Shown one piece after another: positions 1 to 6,172 of a stretch of DNA of 10,363 bases (positions are counted from its first letter, which is position 1; each line of letters starts with the position of its first letter). The DNA is from JBGVMW01 sp045125095 (lineage in GTDB: Bacteria; Bacillota; Clostridia; Lachnospirales; Lachnospiraceae). The notes beneath the pieces were generated by a model. That model saw nothing but the letters and a program-made list of their open reading frames with translations. It ran no database searches and was not told the DNA's origin. The translations under genes were made by a program, and so were the position numbers. Location: contig JBGVMW010000150.1 in NCBI GenBank assembly GCA_045125095.1, forward strand, positions 1 to 10,363. The letters are read 5' to 3'.

Positions 1-4
1 CTTA

Positions 5-120
5 CTACATAGTCTATATTTGACGCGCTCTCGCTCCCTTCAAACGTAGCGGACACTAAGGCTGTAAAATACACAGCCTAAGTGCCGACGTTTTCAGAGG
101 GTCACATATAGACTATGTAG
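5..120. repeat. 116-bp imperfect palindrome (MITE-like or long-hairpin element)
   Basis: The outer arms 5-24 and 101-120 are inverted repeats of 20 bp with one mismatch. Inside them, 54-65 and 73-84 form a 12-bp inverted repeat with one mismatch around a 7-base loop. Between the two, AAACGT (42-47) pairs with ACGTTT (88-93) and CGG (50-52) pairs with CCG (85-87). Almost the whole element can therefore fold into one long hairpin on either strand. No reading frame of note lies in it. Such compact palindromes are often interspersed repeats or miniature transposable elements; I see no clear target-site duplication in the few flanking bases, so the mobile-element reading is inference. It could also be the stem of a structured RNA. 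Confidence 0.6.
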
Positions 121-133
121 CAAACAGCTATCT

Positions 134-198
134 GTCACAAACAATTCACTACCTTGTTGGCGTTTCGCAATTAGCTAAATTATTATAATGTTTGTGAC
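134..198. repeat. 9-bp inverted repeat competing with the adjacent terminator stem
   Basis: GTCACAAAC at 134-142 is the exact reverse complement of GTTTGTGAC at 190-198. The right arm overlaps the left arm of the hairpin at 192-236, so in a transcript the two stems would exclude each other. The rest of 121-190 shows no gene or other structure that I can support. Confidence 0.5.
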
Positions 199-243
199 TA
201 TTCAGAATAGGACTGTGCTGGACTGAATAGTCACAATATTTTT
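192..243. terminator. Perfect 14-bp hairpin beyond the aminotransferase stop codon
   Basis: TTGTGACTATTCAG (192-205) pairs perfectly with CTGAATAGTCACAA (223-236) around a 17-base loop. On the plus strand the stem is followed by TATTTTTTT, a good intrinsic terminator for a transcript coming from the left. On the minus strand it starts 8 bases after the stop codon of the aminotransferase and is the only hairpin in reach, but the downstream bases (ACATTATAATAATTT) are only moderately U-rich. It probably ends the minus-strand operon and may also stop plus-strand transcripts of the palindromic element. Confidence 0.55.
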
Positions 244-1569
244 TTATAAAAATTCTTTGTCCACAATAGTAAGAACTTCATCTACCTTTACCATTTCTTC
301 TTCTAACTGCTCCTTTGTGATAATCAGTGGTGGTGCAATCAGAATCATATTTTCATGAGAATAAGTCATAAACTTACGCTCTTTCAATATGCCGATAATC
401 TTGCCCATAATACCTTCCGGATCTTTTCCATAAGGCACTAATGCTTCTTTTGTAGTTTTATCCTTCACCAACTCAATAGCAGAAAATAATCCGATGTAAC
501 GCACATCACCAACACAAGCATGAGAAGCCTTCAGTTCTTCTAACTTTTCTCCTAATACCTTACCAACCGTTTTTACATTATCTAAAATGTTAGCTTCTTC
601 ATAGTAATTTACGCAAGCAACACCTGCTGCACATGCCAGTGGGTGACCACTGTAGGTAAGACCACAGGAAAGAACATTGTCATCAAAGTATTCTGCAATT
701 TTTTTGCTGACTACAACGCCCCCCAGTGGAACATAACCACAGGTAACACCTTTTGCGAAGGTAACAATATCAGGCTTTATATCAAAATTCATAAAGGCAA
801 ACATTTCTCCTGTTCTACCCCATCCTGCCATTACTTCATCACAAATCATTAAGATATCATATTTGTCACAAAGTGCTCTCACACCCGGCAGATATCCCCT
901 TGGAGGAATGATAACACCATTAGAACCGGTAATGGTCTCCATTACAATAGCGGCAATCTGGTTTGGACCTTCATACTGAATCTGTTCTTCTAATTTTGTA
1001 AGATAATACTTGGTTGCTGCCTCCTCAGATTCAAATGGAACAGCTTCTCTGTAAATATATGGGTCGAAAAATTTTACAAATCCAGGAATACCAGGCTCTA
1101 ATGTATATCTTCTTGGCTCACCTGTCAGGTTACCGGCACCAAAACTGGAACCATGATAACTTCTATAACGGCTGAATACTTTATTTTTTCCAGTAAACAT
1201 TCTTGCAATCTTTACAGCATTTTCATTGGCATCTGCTCCGGCATTGGTGAAAAATACCTTTCCCATGTTATCCGGCATAATGTCAATGATTTTTTTAGCT
1301 AATTTTGCTCTGGATTCTGCACCAAAAGATGGTCCCACGAAACAATACTGATCCACCTGCTCCTTAATTGCATCTCCAATGGCTTTATTGCCAAATCCAA
1401 CATTCATATTGACAAGCTGTGACGACATATCGGTATAACGATTACCGTCATAGTCCCAATAATAAATTCCCTCAGCTCTTTCCACACAAATTGGATTCAG
1501 ATTTTTCTGCTTACTCCAGGACTGTAAGTTGTACTTCTTTAATGTGCTCTTGATTTCTTCGCCTGTCAT
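244..1569 (-). CDS. Class III PLP aminotransferase, taurine/beta-alanine (omega-amino acid) type
   Basis: A 441-residue, full-length fold-type I aminotransferase of class III. The predicted reaction is transfer of a terminal amino group from an omega-amino compound to pyruvate or 2-oxoglutarate, giving a semialdehyde. Visible features are the substrate/PLP region NAGADANENA (109-118), SYHG (137-140), METITGSNG (210-218), the PLP-ring aspartate in CDEVMAGWGRTG (D244) and the Schiff-base lysine in FAKG (K273). From memory, the N-terminal SWSKQKNLNP, the SSQLVNMN block and PGIPG..KFFDPY agree best with taurine:pyruvate / taurine:2-oxoglutarate aminotransferases (Tpa/Toa) and related beta-alanine enzymes, and less with GabT. 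Substrate is therefore uncertain: taurine, beta-alanine or GABA. It is the last gene of the importer operon, 84 bases after the kinase-like gene. The ATG at 1569 is preferred over a TTG six bases upstream because of ribosome-site spacing. Confidence 0.9.
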   Translation of the reverse strand: MTGEEIKSTLKKYNLQSWSKQKNLNPICVERAEGIYYWDYDGNRYTDMSSQLVNMNVGFGNKAIGDAIKEQVDQYCFVGPSFGAESRAKLAKKIIDIMPDNMGKVFFTNAGADANENAVKIARMFTGKNKVFSRYRSYHGSSFGAGNLTGEPRRYTLEPGIPGFVKFFDPYIYREAVPFESEEAATKYYLTKLEEQIQYEGPNQIAAIVMETITGSNGVIIPPRGYLPGVRALCDKYDILMICDEVMAGWGRTGEMFAFMNFDIKPDIVTFAKGVTCGYVPLGGVVVSKKIAEYFDDNVLSCGLTYSGHPLACAAGVACVNYYEEANILDNVKTVGKVLGEKLEELKASHACVGDVRYIGLFSAIELVKDKTTKEALVPYGKDPEGIMGKIIGILKERKFMTYSHENMILIAPPLIITKEQLEEEMVKVDEVLTIVDKEFL

Positions 1570-1577
1570 AATCAATT

Positions 1578-1584
1578 CCTCCTT
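1578..1584 (-). promoter_or_regulatory. Ribosome binding site fixing the aminotransferase start
   Basis: AAGGAGG on the minus strand lies 8 bases before the ATG at 1569, and only 2 bases before the alternative in-frame TTG at 1575. The spacing selects the ATG. Confidence 0.85.
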
Positions 1585-1653
1585 GATTTTAAAAATTCAT
1601 GCAATCAGGAAATCTCTTCCCTGCCTTCTAACTAATTGATTTTGTAGTCACTA

Positions 1654-2247
1654 TTAATCAGAAAGATTAAATTTCTGTCTCACTGCTTTGCCTATTAATT
1701 CCACCGTCCCATCAATTCCATAAAATCCCACATCGATCATCAGATGTTTTCCATCTCTTGCCCCACGGTTCTTACCGGTTACATACTTGTAATAGTTATG
1801 CCGCTGTCTGTCGATTTTCTTTATCATTTTTTCTGCGGATTTCACATCCAGACCATATTCTGTAGAAATATGCTGAATACGATATTCTAATGGTGCATAC
1901 AGGAAAATATTAATACAGTTATTGTATTCTCTTAAAATATAATCTGCACATCGTCCAAACAATACACAGGACTCCTTATTAGCAGCCTCACGTATGACCT
2001 CTGCCTGTGCAGCGATTGCCTTTTCCGAGTAGAACGTAGTGGAAGAACCATAGGAAAATTCCTTCATAAATCTTCCTGCCTTCTCATCCGATTCTTTTAT
2101 CAGATCCACATGCACACCGGCTTTTCTGGCAGTTTCATCAATCAACGCCTTGTCATACAGAGTGATACCCATATCAGATGCTACCTTACGGGCAATTTCT
2201 CTTGCACCACAACCAAATTCTCTACTTATTGTAATTGCATACTTCAT
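1654..2247 (-). CDS. Cytidylate-kinase-like P-loop family protein
   Basis: A 197-residue cytoplasmic protein of the cytidylate-kinase-like family (Cytidylate_kin2 type), whose cellular role is not established. It begins with a hydrophobic strand and a P-loop-like segment ISREFGCGAREIA (7-19), in which the Walker A lysine of true nucleoside monophosphate kinases is replaced (GxGARE). YDKALID (31-37), LFGRCADYIL (96-105), the strand INIFLYAPLEYRI (112-124) and the basic lid-like segment IDRQRHNYYKYVTG (145-158) follow the family order. It starts 17 bases after the permease stop codon and sits between importer and aminotransferase, so it is co-transcribed with them. Whether it phosphorylates a nucleotide, a metabolite or nothing cannot be read from the sequence. 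The start at 2247 is chosen over an upstream in-frame start at 2328 that would overlap the permease gene by about 60 bases. Confidence 0.85.
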   Translation of the reverse strand: MKYAITISREFGCGAREIARKVASDMGITLYDKALIDETARKAGVHVDLIKESDEKAGRFMKEFSYGSSTTFYSEKAIAAQAEVIREAANKESCVLFGRCADYILREYNNCINIFLYAPLEYRIQHISTEYGLDVKSAEKMIKKIDRQRHNYYKYVTGKNRGARDGKHLMIDVGFYGIDGTVELIGKAVRQKFNLSD

Positions 2248-2257
2248 ATAGCAAATA

Positions 2258-2265
2258 CCTCCTTT
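2258..2265 (-). promoter_or_regulatory. Ribosome binding site fixing the kinase-like gene start
   Basis: AAAGGAGG on the minus strand ends 10 bases before the ATG at 2247 and touches the permease stop codon (2265-2267). It supports the internal methionine as the start and suggests coupling to permease translation. Confidence 0.75.
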
Positions 2266-2978
2266 TATCTCCTGCTCCTGTTGCAGATTTTTTCTATGTA
2301 CTTCACAAGAATAGAAAGTGGAATACAAATAATCAAATATACACCAGCTAAAATTGTATAGGATTCAATAGTCAAAAATGTCTGTGATGTATACGCTTTC
2401 GTTGTCATTAGGAATTCCTGTGCTGTGATGTAAGCCATCAGTGAAGTATCCTTAACCATCATTACAAGATAGTTACCAAATACCGGCACAGAATTCTTGA
2501 ATGCCTGTGGTATTACAATTCGGAACATAGCCTGACGTTTCGATAACCCCAATGCCAAAGCTGCTTCTGTCTGTCCCTGATCAATCGCAAGAATTGCGGA
2601 ACGGATAACTTCGGAAATATAGGTTCCGTAATTAATAGACATACCAATAATACCCGCTGTTAATGCCGTCATAGTAACATCAATTTCCTGTCCGAAAAGA
2701 GCAAATATGACTTCAATCAATAACGGCACAACATAATACACATACACTAACTGCACCAACAACGGTGTTCCGCGAATAATTTCCTGAAATACAACCACAA
2801 CTTTATTCAGTATTTTATTTTTTGACACTCTTGCTAATGCCAGTAAAAATCCAATTACAATTGCGAGAAGAAAACCAACTATCGTTACTGTTATAACAAT
2901 TGAAAATGCATCTCCGAAAAGCTTTGGAAGCAACTCACGAAAGGCTCTTCCAAAATCTAAATTCTTTAAAACCTCCAT
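2265..2978 (-). CDS. Polar amino acid ABC transporter permease (HisM/GlnP type)
   Basis: A 237-residue inner-membrane permease of the polar amino acid uptake family. Hydrophobic segments are seen at about 24-49, 74-95, 102-122, 158-190 and 205-230, consistent with five helices. The family motif RGTPLLVQ is at 69-76. The cytoplasmic coupling (EAA) loop is at about 138-158, with EAALALG and the IVIPQ ending, which docks on the ATPase. Only one permease gene is present, so the channel would be a homodimer. The stop codon of the ATPase gene overlaps its ribosome site (AGGAGG, 7 bases before ATG). Length is normal for the family. Transported substrate is inferred from context to be an amino acid or omega-amino compound. 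Confidence 0.95.
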   Translation of the reverse strand: MEVLKNLDFGRAFRELLPKLFGDAFSIVITVTIVGFLLAIVIGFLLALARVSKNKILNKVVVVFQEIIRGTPLLVQLVYVYYVVPLLIEVIFALFGQEIDVTMTALTAGIIGMSINYGTYISEVIRSAILAIDQGQTEAALALGLSKRQAMFRIVIPQAFKNSVPVFGNYLVMMVKDTSLMAYITAQEFLMTTKAYTSQTFLTIESYTILAGVYLIICIPLSILVKYIEKICNRSRR

Positions 2979-2989
2979 AGTGCCACCTC

Positions 2990-3724
2990 CTAATTATTCA
3001 GCACTCTTGATAAGAATGCTTTCGTACGTTCATTCTTTGGATTGGAGAACATTTCTGTTGGACTGCTTTCTTCAATAACATATCCTCCATCCATGAAAAT
3101 CGCTCTATCTGCTACGTCTCTGGCAAATCCCATTTCGTGAGTCACGACTGCCATTGTCATACCTTCATTTGCCAAATCACGCATAACATTTAATACATCT
3201 CCAACTAACTCTGGGTCCAAAGCGGATGTGGGTTCATCAAACAACATCATTTTGGGCTCCATGGCAAGAGCTCTCGCTATCGCAACACGCTGCTGCTGGC
3301 CACCGGACAAAGTGTCCGGATATACATTTGCCTTACTGTCCATACCAACTTTTCTCAGCAACTCCATACCACGCTCTCTTGCCTGCTCTTTTTTCTCCTT
3401 CTTAATTAGACAAGGAGCAAATGTTACATTATCTAATACCGTCATAAATGGGAAGAGATTAAATCTCTGAAAACACATTCCCACAGACTGTCTGTATTTT
3501 TTTACATCAAATTTTTTTTCTAAAATATTGGTACCATCAAAAATAATTTCACCGGCAGTTGGTGTTTCTAACAGATTCAGGCATCGTAACAAGGTACTCT
3601 TTCCTGAACCGGAAGGTCCTATTAATACTAATACCTCACCTTCTTTGATACTGAGATTAATATCACGCAATACCTTCAATTCACCAAAATTTTTCTGTAA
3701 TCCTCGTATTTCTAATAGAGACAT
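2990..3724 (-). CDS. Polar amino acid ABC transporter ATP-binding protein (GlnQ/HisP type)
   Basis: A complete 244-residue ABC ATPase that powers the importer from the cytoplasmic face of the membrane. Walker A GPSGSGKST is at 36-44, the Q-loop FQRFNLFP at 85-92 (Q86), signature LSGGQQQR at 139-146, Walker B MLFDEPTSALDP at 160-171 with catalytic E164, and the switch histidine in VVTHEM (H196). The QRFNLFPFMT stretch and overall size place it in the amino acid uptake subfamily. The binding-protein stop codon overlaps its AGGAGG ribosome site, which lies 8 bases before ATG, so the transporter genes are tightly coupled. All catalytic motifs are intact. Confidence 0.97.
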   Translation of the reverse strand: MSLLEIRGLQKNFGELKVLRDINLSIKEGEVLVLIGPSGSGKSTLLRCLNLLETPTAGEIIFDGTNILEKKFDVKKYRQSVGMCFQRFNLFPFMTVLDNVTFAPCLIKKEKKEQARERGMELLRKVGMDSKANVYPDTLSGGQQQRVAIARALAMEPKMMLFDEPTSALDPELVGDVLNVMRDLANEGMTMAVVTHEMGFARDVADRAIFMDGGYVIEESSPTEMFSNPKNERTKAFLSRVLNN

Positions 3725-3736
3725 AGCGCATACCTC

Positions 3737-4672
3737 CTATTCAGTCGGTTCATATATTCTTTCTTCATTTGTAATCATGTGAAGATTTGGATCTAATCCA
3801 CAATCCTTAAATGCCTGTTCAAGGAAACCATCATCTCTCATTTCCACGATTACTTTGTTAATTTCTGCCATAAAATCCTCGTTTCCCTTCGCTACAGATG
3901 GAGCGATATGTCCAATTGTATCATTCGTATCCTGGAAGTTTTCACATATCTTTAAGCCTTCTACTGTCTCTGGAGATTTTGCAAACACATCCTCTACAAC
4001 AGTAGAATCTGTTAAGAATGCATCAACTTTTCCATATTGAATGGCAATCATAGATTCTGTCTGGTCACCAGTCGCAACCGCTTCTTTAATCTTACCTTCT
4101 TCTGCCCATCCTTCTACAACACCCTGCCAGATGGTTCCTGTTGTATATCCTACAGTGGTAGTAGCCGGATCAAAATCTTCATCTCCATTGATTCCACTAT
4201 CATCTGCTACTACGAGAGCACCTCCCTGTGTATACCACACTTCACCATAGCATATCTGCTTTGCTCTCTCTGCTTTAATGTACATACCATCTGCAATCAT
4301 ATCAATGTTTCCGGAATTCAGATTTAAGATTAATTCTGAAAAAGGAATCAGCTTCATTTCTACCTTTTCAATTCCTAACCTCTTTGCTGCTTCCTTAATG
4401 ATAACAGCATCAATACCATCAAACTCGCCTGTTTCTTCATCGATATATGCAAAAATATCACCGGAAGAACCAACTACTAATGTTCCTTTTTCTCGAATTT
4501 CCCTTAATTTATCACTGACTTCTTCTGATGAACTGTCTGTAGTTACTTCTGATGTAGTATTTTCTGTTACTTTTGCACCTGCCTCAGTTGAAGATGAACT
4601 TCCTCCACATGCTGTCATTACAAATCCAAGTGTCAATGCCATAGCGAATGATGTTAATTTTCTCAATCTCAT
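3737..4672 (-). CDS. Extracellular substrate-binding lipoprotein of the amino acid ABC importer
   Basis: A 311-residue secreted lipoprotein. A basic N-terminus and hydrophobic core (1-21) end in MTAC, giving a lipidated Cys22. A Ser/Thr/Glu-rich linker (23-54) follows, then a family 3 solute-binding domain from about residue 60 (GTLVVG) to the end. R136 in KAERAK and D222 in FLTDST fall where amino-acid-binding relatives place the residues gripping carboxylate and amine; this alignment is by eye. The usual hydrophobic-aromatic pattern after the Arg (FSxPY) is here CYGEVWY, and the GFDVD block is GIDAV, so the ligand may not be a standard amino acid. It is the first gene of the importer operon and probably the most highly translated. 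An upstream in-frame ATG at 4693 is rejected because the ribosome site lies inside that extension. Confidence 0.93.
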   Translation of the reverse strand: MRLRKLTSFAMALTLGFVMTACGGSSSSTEAGAKVTENTTSEVTTDSSSEEVSDKLREIREKGTLVVGSSGDIFAYIDEETGEFDGIDAVIIKEAAKRLGIEKVEMKLIPFSELILNLNSGNIDMIADGMYIKAERAKQICYGEVWYTQGGALVVADDSGINGDEDFDPATTTVGYTTGTIWQGVVEGWAEEGKIKEAVATGDQTESMIAIQYGKVDAFLTDSTVVEDVFAKSPETVEGLKICENFQDTNDTIGHIAPSVAKGNEDFMAEINKVIVEMRDDGFLEQAFKDCGLDPNLHMITNEERIYEPTE

Positions 4673-4678
4673 AATAAT

Positions 4679-4683
4679 CTCCT
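4679..4683 (-). promoter_or_regulatory. Ribosome binding site fixing the binding-protein start
   Basis: AGGAG on the minus strand lies 6 bases before the ATG at 4672. The same AGGAGA stretch is exactly complementary to TCTCCT in the terminator hairpin of the leader (minus strand of 4762-4767), so the ribosome site could be masked in a read-through transcript; that is inference. Confidence 0.75.
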
Positions 4684-4738
4684 GCCTTTCCAAAAAATAA
4701 AACCTGCATTCTTCCCATTATCGTTCTATTTTTTTAAT

Positions 4739-4774
4739 AAAAAAAGAGACAGTCTACTCCTAGGAGACTGCCCC
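4739..4774 (-). terminator. Intrinsic terminator in the leader of the importer operon
   Basis: On the minus strand GGGGCAGTCT (4774-4765) pairs with AGACTGTCTC (4755-4746), ten pairs with two G-U wobbles, around a 9-base loop, followed at once by TTTTTTT (4745-4739). It lies downstream of the promoter at 4826-4854 and 67 bases before the binding-protein ATG. It also ends any transcript of the PucR gene, which has no other terminator. Either the importer operon is controlled by attenuation or read-through, or the promoter makes a short RNA of about 80 bases. Confidence 0.8.
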
Positions 4775-4794
4775 TTTGCAATCAGTTACTTTTG

Positions 4795-4816
4795 CAAAAT
4801 GTTGCGCAACATTTTG
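4795..4816. promoter_or_regulatory. Perfect 22-bp palindrome at the importer transcription start
   Basis: The core ATGTTGCGCAACAT (4799-4812) is flanked by AAA/TTT and a closing C-G pair, giving a perfect dyad of 22 bp. It covers roughly +4 to +25 of the predicted transcript, a typical place for a repressor operator. In RNA it would form a 9-bp stem with loop GCGC. A smaller palindrome TTTTGCAAAA (4790-4799) overlaps its left end, and TTTGCAA recurs at 4775-4781. A binding site for the neighbouring PucR protein or for a global regulator is inference. Confidence 0.6.
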
Positions 4817-4825
4817 ATAGTCGTC

Positions 4826-4854
4826 ATTATAATATCTGATTTTTTGTTTGTCAA
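4826..4854 (-). promoter_or_regulatory. Consensus sigma-A-type promoter of the importer operon
   Basis: On the minus strand TTGACA (4854-4849) and TATAAT (4831-4826) are separated by exactly 17 bases, a full match to the housekeeping consensus. It begins 29 bases beyond the PucR stop codon and points at the binding-protein gene. A promoter this strong with no built-in weakness would need repression or termination downstream to be regulated, which fits the dyad and terminator that follow. Confidence 0.9.
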
Positions 4855-4883
4855 CTACTTTTTTTAAATTCTTGTCAGACAAC

Positions 4884-6041
4884 TCACTTCTCTTGTTTCT
4901 CATTTAGAATCATATCTCCAATGAAAAAGCTCAGTAAAATCATAAACTTTGCCTGTTCATCTTCTAACCATCCTGGAATTATTTCTTTTAACTTTTTCAT
5001 ACGATAATTAACTGTATTTCGATGGAGATAACTCCGCTCTGCCATCTTTTGAATACTTCCATTGCACTCAATACAATTTCTCAAGGTTTCTAAATACATC
5101 CGTTTTTCTTCATCCGGAAATTGTTCAAATATCCCAAGCCATGTATCATATATGCCCTTTAATACCTTTGTGTTCTCTATCTCTAATAATATCTGGTAAA
5201 CTCCAATATCCTCATATGCAGTTACCGTGTTCCGCTGTAACTGTCCTACATAAAGTGCTTTTTCAGCCTCACTTCGACCTTCTGCCAATTCTTCGAATTT
5301 TTCCTTCACCAATCCGATGCCCCATATCAATTTCTTGTTCTTTTCTAATTCAAACAAAGCCTCTTTCATGTTCTGAATCCCAACACCCGCTTTTAACCAA
5401 CACAGTACAAAAACCTGTTCCTTATCCACCACTGAAACATACCAGTCACTAAGTTTTTCAAATGTACTATGATAATAATTTTCAAATTCTTCCTCTATGT
5501 TTTTTGATTTATGAGTGACCTTCCATATTCCTTTACATACACAGGCAGGTCCATCTACAAATAATCCATGTTCCTCTAAGCATTCCCGGTTGATGTCTTC
5601 CCCTTTTAAAAAAAATCCATAAAATTCTCTTTTTACATGAAACTCCTGCTGTTTATTTGTTAATATCATATTGCAAATATCCTGTGTAAAGTCTACAATT
5701 CTCATTCGCCATGGCATAACCAATACTGGCAATTGTTTTTCTTCTGCAATTGCTAACGCATTTTCTGAAATCTCATGTATATACTGACCAACATTGACAA
5801 CAATGGCTGATGCTTTGTATTGCACTGCCATCTCAATCATCTCTGTCATCCATGCTTCCTCTTTGCAATTCATTCCTGTGGTGATCAGAATTTCTCCACC
5901 TCTGATAAAATCTAATGTCGTAATATCCTCCATGTAATACACCCAATTCACATGATTTTGTATTCCATTCCTGCCACCAATGCACTTTAGCTCATACCTA
6001 TCCTTTATTTCCTCATAAATATCATACACCGTTACTGACAT
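4884..6041 (-). CDS. PucR-family transcriptional regulator
   Basis: A 385-residue DNA-binding regulator. Residues about 5-125 match the PucR N-terminal sensory domain (DIYEEI, GGRNGIQNHVNWVYYMED, GGEILITTGM, ENALAIAEEKQLPVLVMPW). The middle, about 140-290, is the usual variable linker domain of the family. The C-terminal PucR helix-turn-helix is at about 316-375, with LHRNTVNYRMKKLKEI as the recognition region. PucR-like proteins control purine, GABA and other amine catabolism, commonly as activators that respond to a pathway metabolite. It is divergent to the gabT operon and directly upstream of the importer operon, so both are likely targets. The ATG at 6041 has GAGGAGG seven bases upstream. 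The gene probably regulates itself, since a dyad overlaps its promoter. The ligand is unknown; an omega-amino acid or its semialdehyde is a reasonable guess. Confidence 0.93.
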   Translation of the reverse strand: MSVTVYDIYEEIKDRYELKCIGGRNGIQNHVNWVYYMEDITTLDFIRGGEILITTGMNCKEEAWMTEMIEMAVQYKASAIVVNVGQYIHEISENALAIAEEKQLPVLVMPWRMRIVDFTQDICNMILTNKQQEFHVKREFYGFFLKGEDINRECLEEHGLFVDGPACVCKGIWKVTHKSKNIEEEFENYYHSTFEKLSDWYVSVVDKEQVFVLCWLKAGVGIQNMKEALFELEKNKKLIWGIGLVKEKFEELAEGRSEAEKALYVGQLQRNTVTAYEDIGVYQILLEIENTKVLKGIYDTWLGIFEQFPDEEKRMYLETLRNCIECNGSIQKMAERSYLHRNTVNYRMKKLKEIIPGWLEDEQAKFMILLSFFIGDMILNEKQEK

Positions 6042-6077
6042 GACACCGCCTCCTCACGCACATAATTTCTATACATG

Positions 6078-6106
6078 ATTGTAACATAATTGTGCTGTCA
6101 GCACAA
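6078..6106 (-). promoter_or_regulatory. Probable promoter of the PucR gene
   Basis: On the minus strand TTGTGC (6106-6101) and TACAAT (6083-6078) are 17 bases apart, with an extended -10 TG one base before the -10 box. The -35 matches consensus only in TTG. The predicted start near 6071 leaves a 30-base leader before the ATG at 6041. Confidence 0.6.
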
Positions 6107-6107
6107 T
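6089..6107. promoter_or_regulatory. 19-bp perfect dyad overlapping the PucR promoter
   Basis: ATTGTGCTG (6089-6097) and CAGCACAAT (6099-6107) are exact inverted repeats around one base. The dyad covers the -35 box and part of the spacer of the PucR promoter and lies about 30 bases upstream of the gabT -35 box. The half-site TTGTGC recurs at 6143-6148 inside the gabT promoter. This position fits a regulator that represses its own gene and activates the divergent operon. That PucR itself binds here is inference. Confidence 0.65.
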
Positions 6108-6137
6108 AATTCGCACTTTCTTCGTTTCTTCAGTCCA

Positions 6138-6166
6138 TTGCCTTGTGCTTTTCCCTTTGCTATAAT
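6138..6166 (+). promoter_or_regulatory. Promoter of the gabT operon
   Basis: TTGCCT (6138-6143) and TATAAT (6161-6166) are 17 bases apart, with TGC directly before the -10 box (extended -10). Start expected near 6173. A TTGTGC half-site overlaps the 3' end of the -35 box. Confidence 0.75.
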
Positions 6167-6172
6167 GCTAAC

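Larger units (their letters stand above)
4739..4819 (-). ncRNA. Candidate leader RNA or small RNA of about 80 nt
   Basis: Bounded by a predicted start near 4819 (about 7 bases after the -10 box) and the terminator U-tract at 4745-4739. The transcript would carry a 5' hairpin from the dyad at 4795-4816, a 20-base single-stranded linker and the terminator hairpin. I do not recognise a known riboswitch or T-box motif; the T-box GGTGG element is absent. It may be a regulatory leader or a free small RNA. Confidence 0.4.

Noticed and set aside
2247..2328. Longer form of the kinase-like protein starting at 2328
   Set aside because: It would overlap the permease gene by about 60 bases, lacks the family N-terminus, and a good ribosome site precedes the ATG at 2247.
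4037..4700. Plus-strand reading frames opposite the binding-protein gene
   Set aside because: They are antisense shadows of a gene with clear motifs and have no ribosome sites.
4775..4807. Short leader peptide of eight codons in the importer leader (minus strand, ATG at 4801-4799)
   Set aside because: No ribosome site precedes it, it lies inside the dyad, and its codons show no run of a regulatory amino acid.
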